The translations under genes were made by a program, and so were the position numbers. Positions 35,901 to 43,677 of a DNA stretch of 64,000 bases are shown here, one piece after another. The stretch covers positions 1 through 64,000 of the forward strand of contig NZ_QRDY01000014.1 of the NCBI RefSeq assembly GCF_003386205.1, given 5' to 3'. Numbering within the stretch: position 1 is the stretch's first letter; each line of letters begins with the position of its first letter. Source of the stretch: Cohnella lupini (lineage in GTDB: Bacteria; Bacillota; Bacilli; Paenibacillales; Paenibacillaceae). The notes beneath the pieces were generated by a model. It ran no database searches. It was not told where the DNA came from and saw nothing but the letters and a program-made list of their open reading frames with translations.

Positions 35901-38742
35901 TTTGGACGACGCGACAAAGAAAATATGGATTTCCTCGTCGAGCGGCGGACATTTTGACGGAGGCGACGACGAATCGATGGCCCCCGGCGACAGGGTGGGG
36001 ATGACCGCGCCGATGGTGCCAGGTCCCTACATTATTTATGTACTGGCGCAAGAAGGCGATGTACTTAGCCAGTCGCACGCTCGTATTGTGGTGCGCGATA
36101 TGACGCCTGCCGACATTCCTCGAAATGGTCTTGACTTGTGGCTCAAGGCCGATGAGGGCGTGGAAAAAGACGGCAGCGGCAACGTGACGGGATGGACAAA
36201 TATGGGAAGCGTCCCGGCGAAGCTTGTCCCGGCGAACGTCCCCGGTAGCGGCGGCGATGGTCTTGGAACACCAACCGGCAACCCCATGCTTAAGAACAAT
36301 GTATACGACTATGTAGACTTCGCGGCGATGTCAAGGCCGCTAAAAGCCGCAGGCTTTAAAAATTATAACGGCAGTACGCAGATGACGATATACACGCTGG
36401 TTAGTCCGACAGCCACAGCCAACAACTCCAGCGACCAAAATGGCCTTGTTTATTTCGGATTAAACGAAGCTTACCAAACTTGGACTGCCAACAGCGGTTG
36501 GAGCGGTATTAATCTGGGCGTAGGAACAGATAGAATTAACATTCGCTTTGGTAACACGGATAGCGGCGTATCGGGCGGCGGGCAACAAATTGCAACAACC
36601 GCCACTAACGGTCTGGTCAGCGTTCGGGCGCAGCTAAACGGAACCAATAGATCCGTTTTTGTTAATAACAACGTCATAGGCACCCCTGGAACCAACGCTA
36701 AGGCCCTTCTAGGGAACAGTTCGGATCTGGGCGTAGGTTACACGATGGCGGCAGCAACCCCCTACCGCTTTCTAGGCAAAGTCTTGCAAGTTCTCATCTA
36801 CGACAGGGTGTTGACAGCTGACGAAATTACGAAAGTAGAAACCTATTTTAACGAGGTCAAAGCCGGCCGTGGTGGGCCAGCGAACACAATTGTCCCAGTG
36901 GTCGACAAAACCCTGCTGACCGGCTTGATAGGGACTGTCAATAGCCTGAACGAAACGGAATATACAATCGATTCATGGAATGCTTTTGCAAGCGCCTTAA
37001 GTGAGGCCCAAACTGCCGCCGCAAATGATGGGATCGGGCAGGAAGCAACGGACAATTCATATTACGCGCTGCGTAACGCGTTCAAAGCGCTTGTGATGAG
37101 CGGCACGATTGAGCCTACAACGGCAAGCTTTGACAAGAATGTCGCCAATCAGGCGGACGTGACCACCGTTCTGACACTGAACGGGAATAGTCTGAGCAGC
37201 ATCGCCAACGGCGACACGACATTACAGCTAGGCATCGACTACGTGGTTTCCGGCAATACGGTTACGATAAACAAGTCGTATCTGAGTACGCTCGCGGTCG
37301 GAAACGTTACTCTGCAGTTTACTTTCAGCTCTGGGGCAACGAATGAACTCGTCATCACGATCTCCGATACGACGGTTATTGTGCCGACGACTCCGAAGGC
37401 TGTCCTGACGGGACCGTCGTCCGTGGTGGTAAACCATTCCTTTGAAGCGAAAGTAGCACTTGAAGGGGTCCAGGAGAACTACAATGCCGCGAGCCTGGTC
37501 GTTCATTACGATCCAGCGAAGCTGGAAATTGCGACAGTCCTCGATTCGGATAACCAACTCATACTCGACGAGGGCGTAGCGGAATCTCTCGCACCGGGAG
37601 TTTCCATTATCGGAACCGGCGTTATCCCAGAACAAGGTTTGATCTTGATTATGCTGACGAGTACTTCGGGACATGTGCCGCTAGGCACGGCCGACTTGCT
37701 GAAATTGAATGCCAAAGCGAGCGCATCCTTAGGCTCGACCACCGTTACGTTATCGGAATTTGTCATTGCAAATGCCGATAGTTCCACCGATGTAGACGTT
37801 TCAGATGCGACTCTGGCGATCCAGGTTAATCTGGCCGATCCGACCGCGCTCCTGGCAGCGATCCAATCGGCTCAAAGTCTGCACGATTCGGCCGTCGAAG
37901 GCGAAATCCAAGGACAATATCCTGCAGGCTCGAAAGCAGTTCTCAACACGGCGATCAATGCGGCGAGAGCTATTGCGAACGAAGAGGCTTCGACGCAAAC
38001 GGATGTCGATACCGCGCTGGCCGGCTTGAATGCTGCCGTTCAGACCTTCATTCAAAGTGTTATCGGCATTAACAAAATGGCGCTCAATACCGCCATTACG
38101 AACGCAGAGCAACTGTACGGCGGAGCCTCGATCGGTACGTCTCCGGGACAATATCCGAGCGATGCGGCGTCGGCGTTCAACAGCGCGATCGAAGCGGCTA
38201 TCGAAGTCCGCAACAGTACGTCCGTGACGCAAAATCAAATAAACGCGGCGGTTACGGCGTTGAATATGGCAGTCAGCACATTCCAAAGCAGCGTCATTAC
38301 GCAGACTCCGTCGGTTAACAAGTCGGCGCTGAACGAAGCGATCACTGCAGCGGAAAGCAAGCTTAGCCACGCGGTGGAAGGTCAAAAAATCGGTCAATAT
38401 CCGGGTAGCGCGATCAGCGCGTTCAATGCGGCCGTACAAACGGCCAAGACGGTATTCGGCCAAACAGTGGCGACTCAATCCGAGGTAGATGCTGCAGTAA
38501 CGGCTCTCGCGATCGCTCAGACGACATTCGCAGGGCAGGTGGTTACGCTCGTCTCCGGACAATCCGCAGTTTCCATTCGCGACTTGTCGATTATCGCCAA
38601 ATACTTCAATATAGATCAATCGGATCCGAACTGGAGTAAGGTCGAAAAAGCCGACTTGTTTAACAATGGCAAAATCACCATCGTAGAGCTGGCAGCTGTA
38701 GCTCGAATGATTGTAGGCAATTGGCTGGAGGAACATCACTAA
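32932..38742 (+). CDS. Giant secreted beta-helix enzyme with X2, cohesin-like, FIVAR and dockerin-like modules
   Basis: Secreted protein of 1,936 residues, start GTG behind GAAGGAGG. A signal peptide (about 1-28) leads into a right-handed parallel beta-helix (about 35-830; YVATTGNDNTGDG..., asparagine-rich NNFLYRN, NYIYDS rungs). It resembles polysaccharide-active helices such as GH141-type enzymes, but the substrate is not certain. Next come Ig-like segments, a LamG-like domain (about 1065-1310), a FIVAR-like helical pair, a CBM_X2-like domain (about 1393-1485), a cohesin-like domain (about 1488-1625), three FIVAR repeats (about 1630-1875) and a dockerin-like end (about 1876-1936). In the dockerin only the second calcium loop (ADLFNNGKITIVEL) is near consensus. 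It was possibly assembled from parts of different origin. Confidence 0.82.
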   Translation: MRKRALIWIMTFVMVFTMLPFSGAVIAAESTPGATIYVATTGNDNTGDGTQLNPYQTIAKAKAVVRTLPKTGGDIVVQIADGYYPLDETLVFDKDDSGSASSTIRYEAAPGAKPVISAGTMLEKGIWTEAVGLTQTGGLTAYKTTLNRSDKLRAIYVNDKRANMTLSSQIASANRTVTGTPTVSFTATDNPWAWRDGSNIRAAIVFDASVGLTTATKNPQNIEAESMGGSTARWARPFVTFASIEQAPVASNKPGGVMLRFQMPYAAISQSLSNNTQYNPGNNQVIRNAFEFFNKRGDFYFDQAESTLYYIPLEGEDVNTADVIIPRLETVLDIRGIPVGDRLNPVAGSDDGRVKNITFNGLTFAHTDYKLTEVTGTYTFSDGSGPVTTSSRGFASVQGAIVNKAYFPSSINWHETFYRSYDIPPAAVMINAARNIKVLNGEIGLAGFIGIHVENDAKNIEITGNYIVDTLASGIVIGHPQHIYENDVPITHESSVSVSGTPIRNWAGVDKEKYTAGTEAVPENIYITNNFLYRNCYGFPGANSLTSFYTTNMQVLHNYIYDSTYGAMSIGWGWDEYDGFGFTAQGTNKTGGPYHGTHETSLGRSPAISTTSRNNKINSNRVEEICTVVNDSGAIYSLGRQGDPGNLPDGGTWDTINTVYPLTNDPVSNKNSNWNSDNWTNFTEMNYNFLDPNPTNKPTTSNNWTNGFHPDEGSTFIKMIGNVVQSKLSHSPGKSRLIEFNNWKRKSDMIMVQGYVDGDNDQNGAPRTTFDNFKSTSRIWPLKGNEIVLNSGLTNEYAHMIPRSLIADTEFELASNVIMGRGETLNRRGLLQAQDTVWLAPADATVFTEGSKMTKAAGDAKSIKAPSAAGEYKLFIDYADARETATSKFTVYVDQNASAINVEDGESYEVSAVRPLELTLSGDYTYTLNSNPVVSGHQIATEGNWTLVVSTPTDPNAMIINFTTTISVANKLLPADVTVAPGGRVNFAHDLDDATKKIWISSSSGGHFDGGDDESMAPGDRVGMTAPMVPGPYIIYVLAQEGDVLSQSHARIVVRDMTPADIPRNGLDLWLKADEGVEKDGSGNVTGWTNMGSVPAKLVPANVPGSGGDGLGTPTGNPMLKNNVYDYVDFAAMSRPLKAAGFKNYNGSTQMTIYTLVSPTATANNSSDQNGLVYFGLNEAYQTWTANSGWSGINLGVGTDRINIRFGNTDSGVSGGGQQIATTATNGLVSVRAQLNGTNRSVFVNNNVIGTPGTNAKALLGNSSDLGVGYTMAAATPYRFLGKVLQVLIYDRVLTADEITKVETYFNEVKAGRGGPANTIVPVVDKTLLTGLIGTVNSLNETEYTIDSWNAFASALSEAQTAAANDGIGQEATDNSYYALRNAFKALVMSGTIEPTTASFDKNVANQADVTTVLTLNGNSLSSIANGDTTLQLGIDYVVSGNTVTINKSYLSTLAVGNVTLQFTFSSGATNELVITISDTTVIVPTTPKAVLTGPSSVVVNHSFEAKVALEGVQENYNAASLVVHYDPAKLEIATVLDSDNQLILDEGVAESLAPGVSIIGTGVIPEQGLILIMLTSTSGHVPLGTADLLKLNAKASASLGSTTVTLSEFVIANADSSTDVDVSDATLAIQVNLADPTALLAAIQSAQSLHDSAVEGEIQGQYPAGSKAVLNTAINAARAIANEEASTQTDVDTALAGLNAAVQTFIQSVIGINKMALNTAITNAEQLYGGASIGTSPGQYPSDAASAFNSAIEAAIEVRNSTSVTQNQINAAVTALNMAVSTFQSSVITQTPSVNKSALNEAITAAESKLSHAVEGQKIGQYPGSAISAFNAAVQTAKTVFGQTVATQSEVDAAVTALAIAQTTFAGQVVTLVSGQSAVSIRDLSIIAKYFNIDQSDPNWSKVEKADLFNNGKITIVELAAVARMIVGNWLEEHH

Positions 38743-38750
38743 TCAAATAT

Positions 38751-38788
38751 AGTCCGCATGCCCAATCCAGCAATTGGGCATGCGGACT
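38751..38788 (+). other. Perfect 16-bp intergenic stem-loop
   Basis: AGTCCGCATGCCCAAT pairs perfectly with ATTGGGCATGCGGACT around a six-base loop CCAGCA. There is no T-run (TTGATAAAG follows). It may act as a partial terminator or as an mRNA stabiliser separating expression of the enzyme and the cohesin-SLH gene. Confidence 0.8.
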
Positions 38789-38812
38789 TGATAAAGAAAG
38801 GCAGGCCATCCT

Positions 38813-39817
38813 GTGATGATGCGGAAATGGTGTTTAAGCGCGCTGATCTTGACAATCCTATTTGTCACCTGGAGCATACCTGCTTCGGCAGAAAGCAACC
38901 CGACTTTCGAAATGAAATGGAGCGATACAAACGGAATTGTTAAAGTAACCGTTCAAGCCGATGGCCTCAAGGACATGTATGCTTTTGACTTGATTGTGAC
39001 ATTTGATTCGGGCCGATTGTCCTTCGTTTCCGGAGTAACGCAGTTGGAAGGCTTCGCCGTTCAACCGATCGTCAAAGGGAGTACAATTGAATTCGCACAC
39101 ACTAAGGTAGGCAGCGTGCCGGGTTATAATGGCAAGGCGGATCTGGTCACGCTGCAATTCAAGCGAGTGAAAAGCGGCGCTGCTACAATCTCGCTAAGCG
39201 AGTTCAAGCTCGTGGATTCCGAGTTGGCGCTTCACGAATTGCAAGCTGTAACAAGCGTCAACCTTCCGGCCGGAAAGGAGTATTTTACGGATATCAAAGG
39301 CCACTGGGCCGAAGCGACTATTATTCAGGCTGCGGAGCTTGGTATTGTAAGCGGTTATGACGACGGTACGTTCAGACCGAACCGTACCGTAACCAGAGAA
39401 GAATTTGCTGTTCTGCTTGTCAAAGCGCTTAAGCTTACGGGCGAAGGCGAAGATTTTGTTTTCACCGACTTAAATGTATTGAGTCTATGGGCCAAACAGT
39501 CGGTCGCGCTCGCTGTAAAAGCGGGGATTATCAACGGCTACTCGGATGGCACATTCCGTCCTAGAGGCGAAATTACACGCCTCGAAATGGCTTCCATGAT
39601 TGCGAGGGCTTTGGATCTGTCTGTGAAGTCGAGCGGCGATACCGGATTTGCGGACGATTCCAGCATCCCGGCATGGGGGAAAGAAGCAGTCAAAAGCCTT
39701 GTACATTTAGGGATTATTAACGGCAAAAGTGCCAATCGGTTCGATCCGAACGGGAAAACGACCCGGGCGGAAGCGGTTACGATCTTACTTAGGATGCTGG
39801 AAAAGCAAGAGAAGTAA
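38813..39817 (+). CDS. Cohesin-domain surface protein with three SLH domains
   Basis: Secreted 334-residue protein that probably docks partners on the cell wall. A signal peptide (about 1-27, ending ASAES) is followed by one cohesin-like domain (about 29-150; DLIVTFDSGRLSFVSGV ... LVTLQFKRVKSG) and three SLH repeats (about 158-334). Each SLH has the wall-binding motif in the forms TREE, TRLE and TRAE, expected to bind pyruvylated wall polymer. Together with the dockerin-like end of the preceding enzyme it forms a possible enzyme-anchor pair, as in cellulosome anchoring proteins. Start is the GTG at 38813 or the ATG at 38816. A large hairpin ends the unit. Confidence 0.85.
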   Translation: MMMRKWCLSALILTILFVTWSIPASAESNPTFEMKWSDTNGIVKVTVQADGLKDMYAFDLIVTFDSGRLSFVSGVTQLEGFAVQPIVKGSTIEFAHTKVGSVPGYNGKADLVTLQFKRVKSGAATISLSEFKLVDSELALHELQAVTSVNLPAGKEYFTDIKGHWAEATIIQAAELGIVSGYDDGTFRPNRTVTREEFAVLLVKALKLTGEGEDFVFTDLNVLSLWAKQSVALAVKAGIINGYSDGTFRPRGEITRLEMASMIARALDLSVKSSGDTGFADDSSIPAWGKEAVKSLVHLGIINGKSANRFDPNGKTTRAEAVTILLRMLEKQEK

Positions 39818-39879
39818 CATTCGGTGACGCTTAGTGACCGGACTCAATCGCTTTTGATAAATTGAAGCAGTATAGGATA

Positions 39880-39924
39880 ATAAGAGGCCCTAGTCCGACA
39901 GAACATCGGACCAGGGCCTCTTAT
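39880..39924 (+). terminator. Strong terminator after the cohesin-SLH gene
   Basis: A 19-bp stem with one mismatch (ATAAGAGGCCCTAGTCCGA against TCGGACCAGGGCCTCTTAT), seven-base loop, T-rich right flank. Confidence 0.8.
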
Positions 39925-40015
39925 CTGCGTTTCCGATACAATGGTGGCCGTCGTTTGTTTCTGAATGTGCGATAGAACACATAACGATCGCAAGAGTCCC
40001 ACTCCAACAAAGGCA

Positions 40016-40070
40016 TTACCCGCATTCGAAATCTGTGATAGAATCATGTGAATATTTTAAAACGCTTACA
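40016..40070 (+). promoter_or_regulatory. Promoter and cre site of the two-component operon
   Basis: TTACCC at 40016-40021 and an extended -10 TGATAGAAT (TAGAAT at 40039-40044) are 17 bases apart. Just downstream TTAAAACGCTTACA (40057-40070) differs from the CcpA consensus TGWAANCGNTNWCA at only one position. A cre at this place would block initiation or elongation. Confidence 0.55.
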
Positions 40071-40085
40071 TAGAGGGGATTACGG

Positions 40086-41861
40086 ATGAACGACACGGGG
40101 GTTTTCTGGAAGCACTCGATCTTTACAAGGCTAATCGTTACGTTTCTCGTCAGCATGGTGCCGATATTCGTGCTCGGGATTTGGATGTATAAGTGGAGCA
40201 GCCAGCAAATGTCCGAGGAAATCTTCAAGTCGATGAAGCTGCAGGTCGAGTACTATATGGACAGCCTCGATCACGATATCCAGCGGATCCAGAAGCTGCA
40301 GTTCGATATGACGCAAGACGAGGATTTGAATCAGATCGCCAACGCCTCGCAGTATTTGGATAATTTCGAGAAAACGAAAGCGATTCTGCGAATTCATCAG
40401 AGGTTGTCCTCTATCAAGAATAGCAGCGGTTATATACAAGATGCCAGGGTGCTCATCCCCTCCTTAAATTGGTCCATCAACGCGGACGGACATTCAAGGG
40501 GCGTATACAGCGACATCTTGGGGGATGAGTTCGATGAGTTAAGGGTGTTGAAAAGCGATTCCGCCTCGCAGCTCGTGCAGTGGAAAGATCGGCTGCTGTT
40601 GTTGGCGGGTTTCCCGAATTATGCGCAAGGAGGCAAACCGCCTCTGTTCATCATCGAGATCGAGCTGTCCAAAACGGCCTTGAAATCGGCGCTGCTCCAA
40701 TTGGACGGGTATAAGGACAGCGGATTCATGATGCGGCAGCCTTCGCAGCGGTTCGTGTTGGAAAACGTGAACGACGAGGTTTTGCGGGATCGATTAGTCG
40801 AACGGTTAAACGTTGCCGCGCAAGAAAGCAGGAACGGTTCGATCAAGCTCGAGCTCCACGGCCAACCCTATTTGATCGTATACACGAAGTCCGATTATAC
40901 GGGAATTACGCTTTCCTATTTTTTGCCGCAGGAGGGTATTTTGAAATCGTTGAAAAGCTTGGTTACTTGGAACTGGATTTTCCTTTTTATAGCTATTATG
41001 ATCACGGCGGTCTATTCCTTCTCCCTCTATCGGTTAATTAAGAGGCCGCTCGTCAAGCTGATCGGGTCGTTCAGAATGGTGGAGAGCGGGAATCTTCAGA
41101 TTCGAATCGATTATGCCCACCGCGACGAGTTCGGCTACTTGTATAGACGTTATAACGCGATGGTCGAAAAATTGCAGAATCTGATCGAGCAAGTATACGA
41201 GCAGAAAATACTGAGCCAGAAAGCCGAATTAAAGCAACTGCAAACGCAAATCAATCCGCACTTTTTATATAACAGCTATTTTCTGTTGCACCGGATCATT
41301 AAGAAGGAAGACTACGCGAACGCACTGCGATTTTCAAAGGAAATCGGCCGGTATTTCCAGTTCGTGACGAGGAATGCGGCGGATACGGTAACGTTGGACA
41401 AGGAAGTCGAGCATGCCCGGATCTATGCGGAGATTCAAGCGATGCGATTTGCGGGAAGAATCGCGGTCGAATTCGCCGATTTTCCGGGGGGACTCGCGCA
41501 CCTGGAGGTTCCGCGGCTTATTCTTCAACCGATTATCGAGAACGCATTCGAGCACGGACTTGAGAACAAGCAGGAAAATGGCTTGCTTGCCGTACGGTTC
41601 GAGCCGATTGCCGGAGGCATCGTCGTTACGGTCGAGGATAACGGGGAAGAGTTGTCGGAATCGGACTTGGACAATTTGTTGCCGAGCATACAGAGAGACA
41701 ACGACTATTCCGAAGTTACCGGCCTATCGAATATTCATAGACGGGTTAGGCTGTTCTGCGGAGAAGGAAGCGGTCTGGCGGTTTCCCGTGCGGAAATCGG
41801 AGGGTTGAAGGTACGTCTTACGATTATTGCGGCGGAAGCGGGGGCTAGCGAACATGTATAG
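40086..41861 (+). CDS. YesM-type sensor histidine kinase
   Basis: Membrane kinase of 591 residues in the LytS/YesM class. A membrane helix (about 15-35), an extracellular sensor (about 36-285) and a second helix (about 290-312) lead to a HAMP domain (about 313-365). The His_kinase domain follows with QINPHFLYNSYFLLHRI and phospho-acceptor His392, then a HATPase domain (NAFEHGLENK, VEDNGEELSESD). Kinases of this class next to LplABC-type importers usually sense an extracellular oligosaccharide and induce its uptake. The 3' end overlaps the response regulator gene by eight bases. Confidence 0.9.
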   Translation: MNDTGVFWKHSIFTRLIVTFLVSMVPIFVLGIWMYKWSSQQMSEEIFKSMKLQVEYYMDSLDHDIQRIQKLQFDMTQDEDLNQIANASQYLDNFEKTKAILRIHQRLSSIKNSSGYIQDARVLIPSLNWSINADGHSRGVYSDILGDEFDELRVLKSDSASQLVQWKDRLLLLAGFPNYAQGGKPPLFIIEIELSKTALKSALLQLDGYKDSGFMMRQPSQRFVLENVNDEVLRDRLVERLNVAAQESRNGSIKLELHGQPYLIVYTKSDYTGITLSYFLPQEGILKSLKSLVTWNWIFLFIAIMITAVYSFSLYRLIKRPLVKLIGSFRMVESGNLQIRIDYAHRDEFGYLYRRYNAMVEKLQNLIEQVYEQKILSQKAELKQLQTQINPHFLYNSYFLLHRIIKKEDYANALRFSKEIGRYFQFVTRNAADTVTLDKEVEHARIYAEIQAMRFAGRIAVEFADFPGGLAHLEVPRLILQPIIENAFEHGLENKQENGLLAVRFEPIAGGIVVTVEDNGEELSESDLDNLLPSIQRDNDYSEVTGLSNIHRRVRLFCGEGSGLAVSRAEIGGLKVRLTIIAAEAGASEHV

Positions 41862-43533
41862 ATTGATGATCGTGGATGACGAGAGACATATCGTAGATTG
41901 GCTGTACGAGTTGTTCATGGATACGCCGAATTTGGAATTGGACATCGTCAAAGCATACTCGGGCAACGAAGCCTTGCTTAAGTTGGAAGCATCCAAATTC
42001 GATGTCGTCTTGTCGGACATTCGTATGCCGGGAATGAGCGGATTGGAATTAATGGAGCAAATCAAGATGAGCTGGCCGGGATGCAAAATCGTTTTCCTTA
42101 CAGGATACAACGATTTCGATTACATCTATAACGCGGTGAAGCAGAACGGCGTGAGTTATCTGTTGAAGACGGAAGACGACGAAGAGATCGTCGATGCCGT
42201 CAGGCAGGCGATCGCCGCGTTAGAGCAAGAGCTAGGCAATCGCTTATTGCGAAGTCGCGCTCTGGAACGAGAGGAACTTGTCGCCCACCTGATGCGCAAG
42301 GAGCTGCTGCTCGACGTCATCGATGGCAAGGTGCGATTGGCGGACGCGGATCGGGGTTGGCTGGACAAGCTTGCGATTCCTTTCGACGAGGAACGGCCGG
42401 TATTGCTGCTATTCGGCCGGGTACATGGCGGAATAGCCGGCGAAGATTACTCGGAGAAATTTCTAAGCATCCGGGGGCTCTCCTCGCTGACCGGACAATA
42501 TATATCGTCGATTGCCACCCATGTGCTAGTCGATATCGACAAATTTGATTTTCTGTGGCTCCTGCAACCGACCGCGGAACTTATCTCGAATAACTCCGCA
42601 TCCGATAGCGACGATAAGCCGTGGAGGAAAACGGCGCAATTCGTCAAAGGGATGTTGGAGACGCTGCAGATCGCGAGCGAAGAAGCGCTGGAGACGAAGA
42701 TCTCGCTCGTGTTGTACGATCAACCGGTTCCATGGCCTTCGATACAAGAAAAATGCGACTTATTGAAATCCGTGGCCGACATCCGAATTCATTCTCCTAA
42801 GGGCATGCCGATCGTTTGCACGATTAGCGCAGACGAAGCATCGGAGTTGGATGCGGCCAATAAACTGGCCGTGGACGGCAGCCTGTATGCCAGGAAAACG
42901 GCAGTTTTGCAGGATTATCTGGAACAAGGGCTTCGGAAGGAGTTTTTCGAAAAGCTGGACGAAGTGGACGAAGGCTTGAAGCACGTTTCCCGCATGCGCG
43001 ATCTGTCCGCTACCCAAGTGTACTATACGATATCGCTGTTATTTCTGACCTATATCAACAGAAACCGCATAGCCGACAAGCTTGCCGAACGCATATCGTT
43101 AAACAAGCTAATCCCGTCCAACGGGTTCGATTCCTGGCGGGAATCGTTCGATTATTTGCGCGAGCTGGGCAGCGCCGTCTTCGCTTTGAAGGAAGACGAG
43201 CTGACCATTCGCGAGGACGAGTTGATCGAGCGCATTAAAGCTTTCGTACGAGGCAACCTTCACGGAGAACTGACGCTTGTTCGCATCTCGGAAAAAGTGA
43301 ATTATAATCCTTCCTACGTTTCGAGATTTTTCAAGCAAGCCACGGGAATGAATCTGTTCGAATTTATTAATAAAGCCCGAATCGGCAAAGCCAAAGAGCT
43401 GCTCGAAGAGGGATCGCGTCCGATTCAGGAGATCGCAAGAGCCGCCGGGTTCGATTCCCCTCAATATTTCGCGACGGCGTTCAAGAAAACGACGGGCATG
43501 ACTCCGAACGAGTATCGGAACCAGCTTTCCTGA
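41854..43533 (+). CDS. YesN-type response regulator with AraC DNA-binding domain
   Basis: Partner of the preceding kinase; 560 residues from the ATG at 41854, inside the end of the kinase gene. The receiver domain (about 1-120) has the acidic pair DDE and phospho-acceptor Asp55 in VVLSDIRMPGMSG. A variable middle region separates it from a C-terminal AraC-type double helix-turn-helix (about 460-560, ending in GFDSPQYFATAFKKTTGMTP). It probably activates the importer operon just downstream. Confidence 0.9.
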   Translation: MYRLMIVDDERHIVDWLYELFMDTPNLELDIVKAYSGNEALLKLEASKFDVVLSDIRMPGMSGLELMEQIKMSWPGCKIVFLTGYNDFDYIYNAVKQNGVSYLLKTEDDEEIVDAVRQAIAALEQELGNRLLRSRALEREELVAHLMRKELLLDVIDGKVRLADADRGWLDKLAIPFDEERPVLLLFGRVHGGIAGEDYSEKFLSIRGLSSLTGQYISSIATHVLVDIDKFDFLWLLQPTAELISNNSASDSDDKPWRKTAQFVKGMLETLQIASEEALETKISLVLYDQPVPWPSIQEKCDLLKSVADIRIHSPKGMPIVCTISADEASELDAANKLAVDGSLYARKTAVLQDYLEQGLRKEFFEKLDEVDEGLKHVSRMRDLSATQVYYTISLLFLTYINRNRIADKLAERISLNKLIPSNGFDSWRESFDYLRELGSAVFALKEDELTIREDELIERIKAFVRGNLHGELTLVRISEKVNYNPSYVSRFFKQATGMNLFEFINKARIGKAKELLEEGSRPIQEIARAAGFDSPQYFATAFKKTTGMTPNEYRNQLS

Positions 43534-43597
43534 ATCGATCGCCGAAGCCGGTCAACGGATCAAACAAATGTAAACCGTTTGAACTATAAATCGTTGT

Positions 43598-43613
43598 TGG
43601 TGACGCTTACAAT
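43598..43613 (+). promoter_or_regulatory. Candidate cre/-10 region of the importer operon
   Basis: TGGTGACGCTTACA (43598-43611) shares the CG-centred right half of the CcpA consensus, and TACAAT (43608-43613) could be the -10. The -35 (TATAAA at 43585-43590) is weak, in keeping with activator-dependent transcription. Confidence 0.35.
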
Positions 43614-43677
43614 AATTCGTAGGGGCCCCTCCCGAGAGAAGAGATCGTAACGAACCGCATTTATTCAAGGAGGGTTT

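Noticed and set aside
37801-38739. Minus-strand frame of 312 codons opposite the FIVAR-dockerin region
   Set aside because: It is antisense to a well-supported secreted protein, Arg-rich, and lacks a ribosome site or homology.
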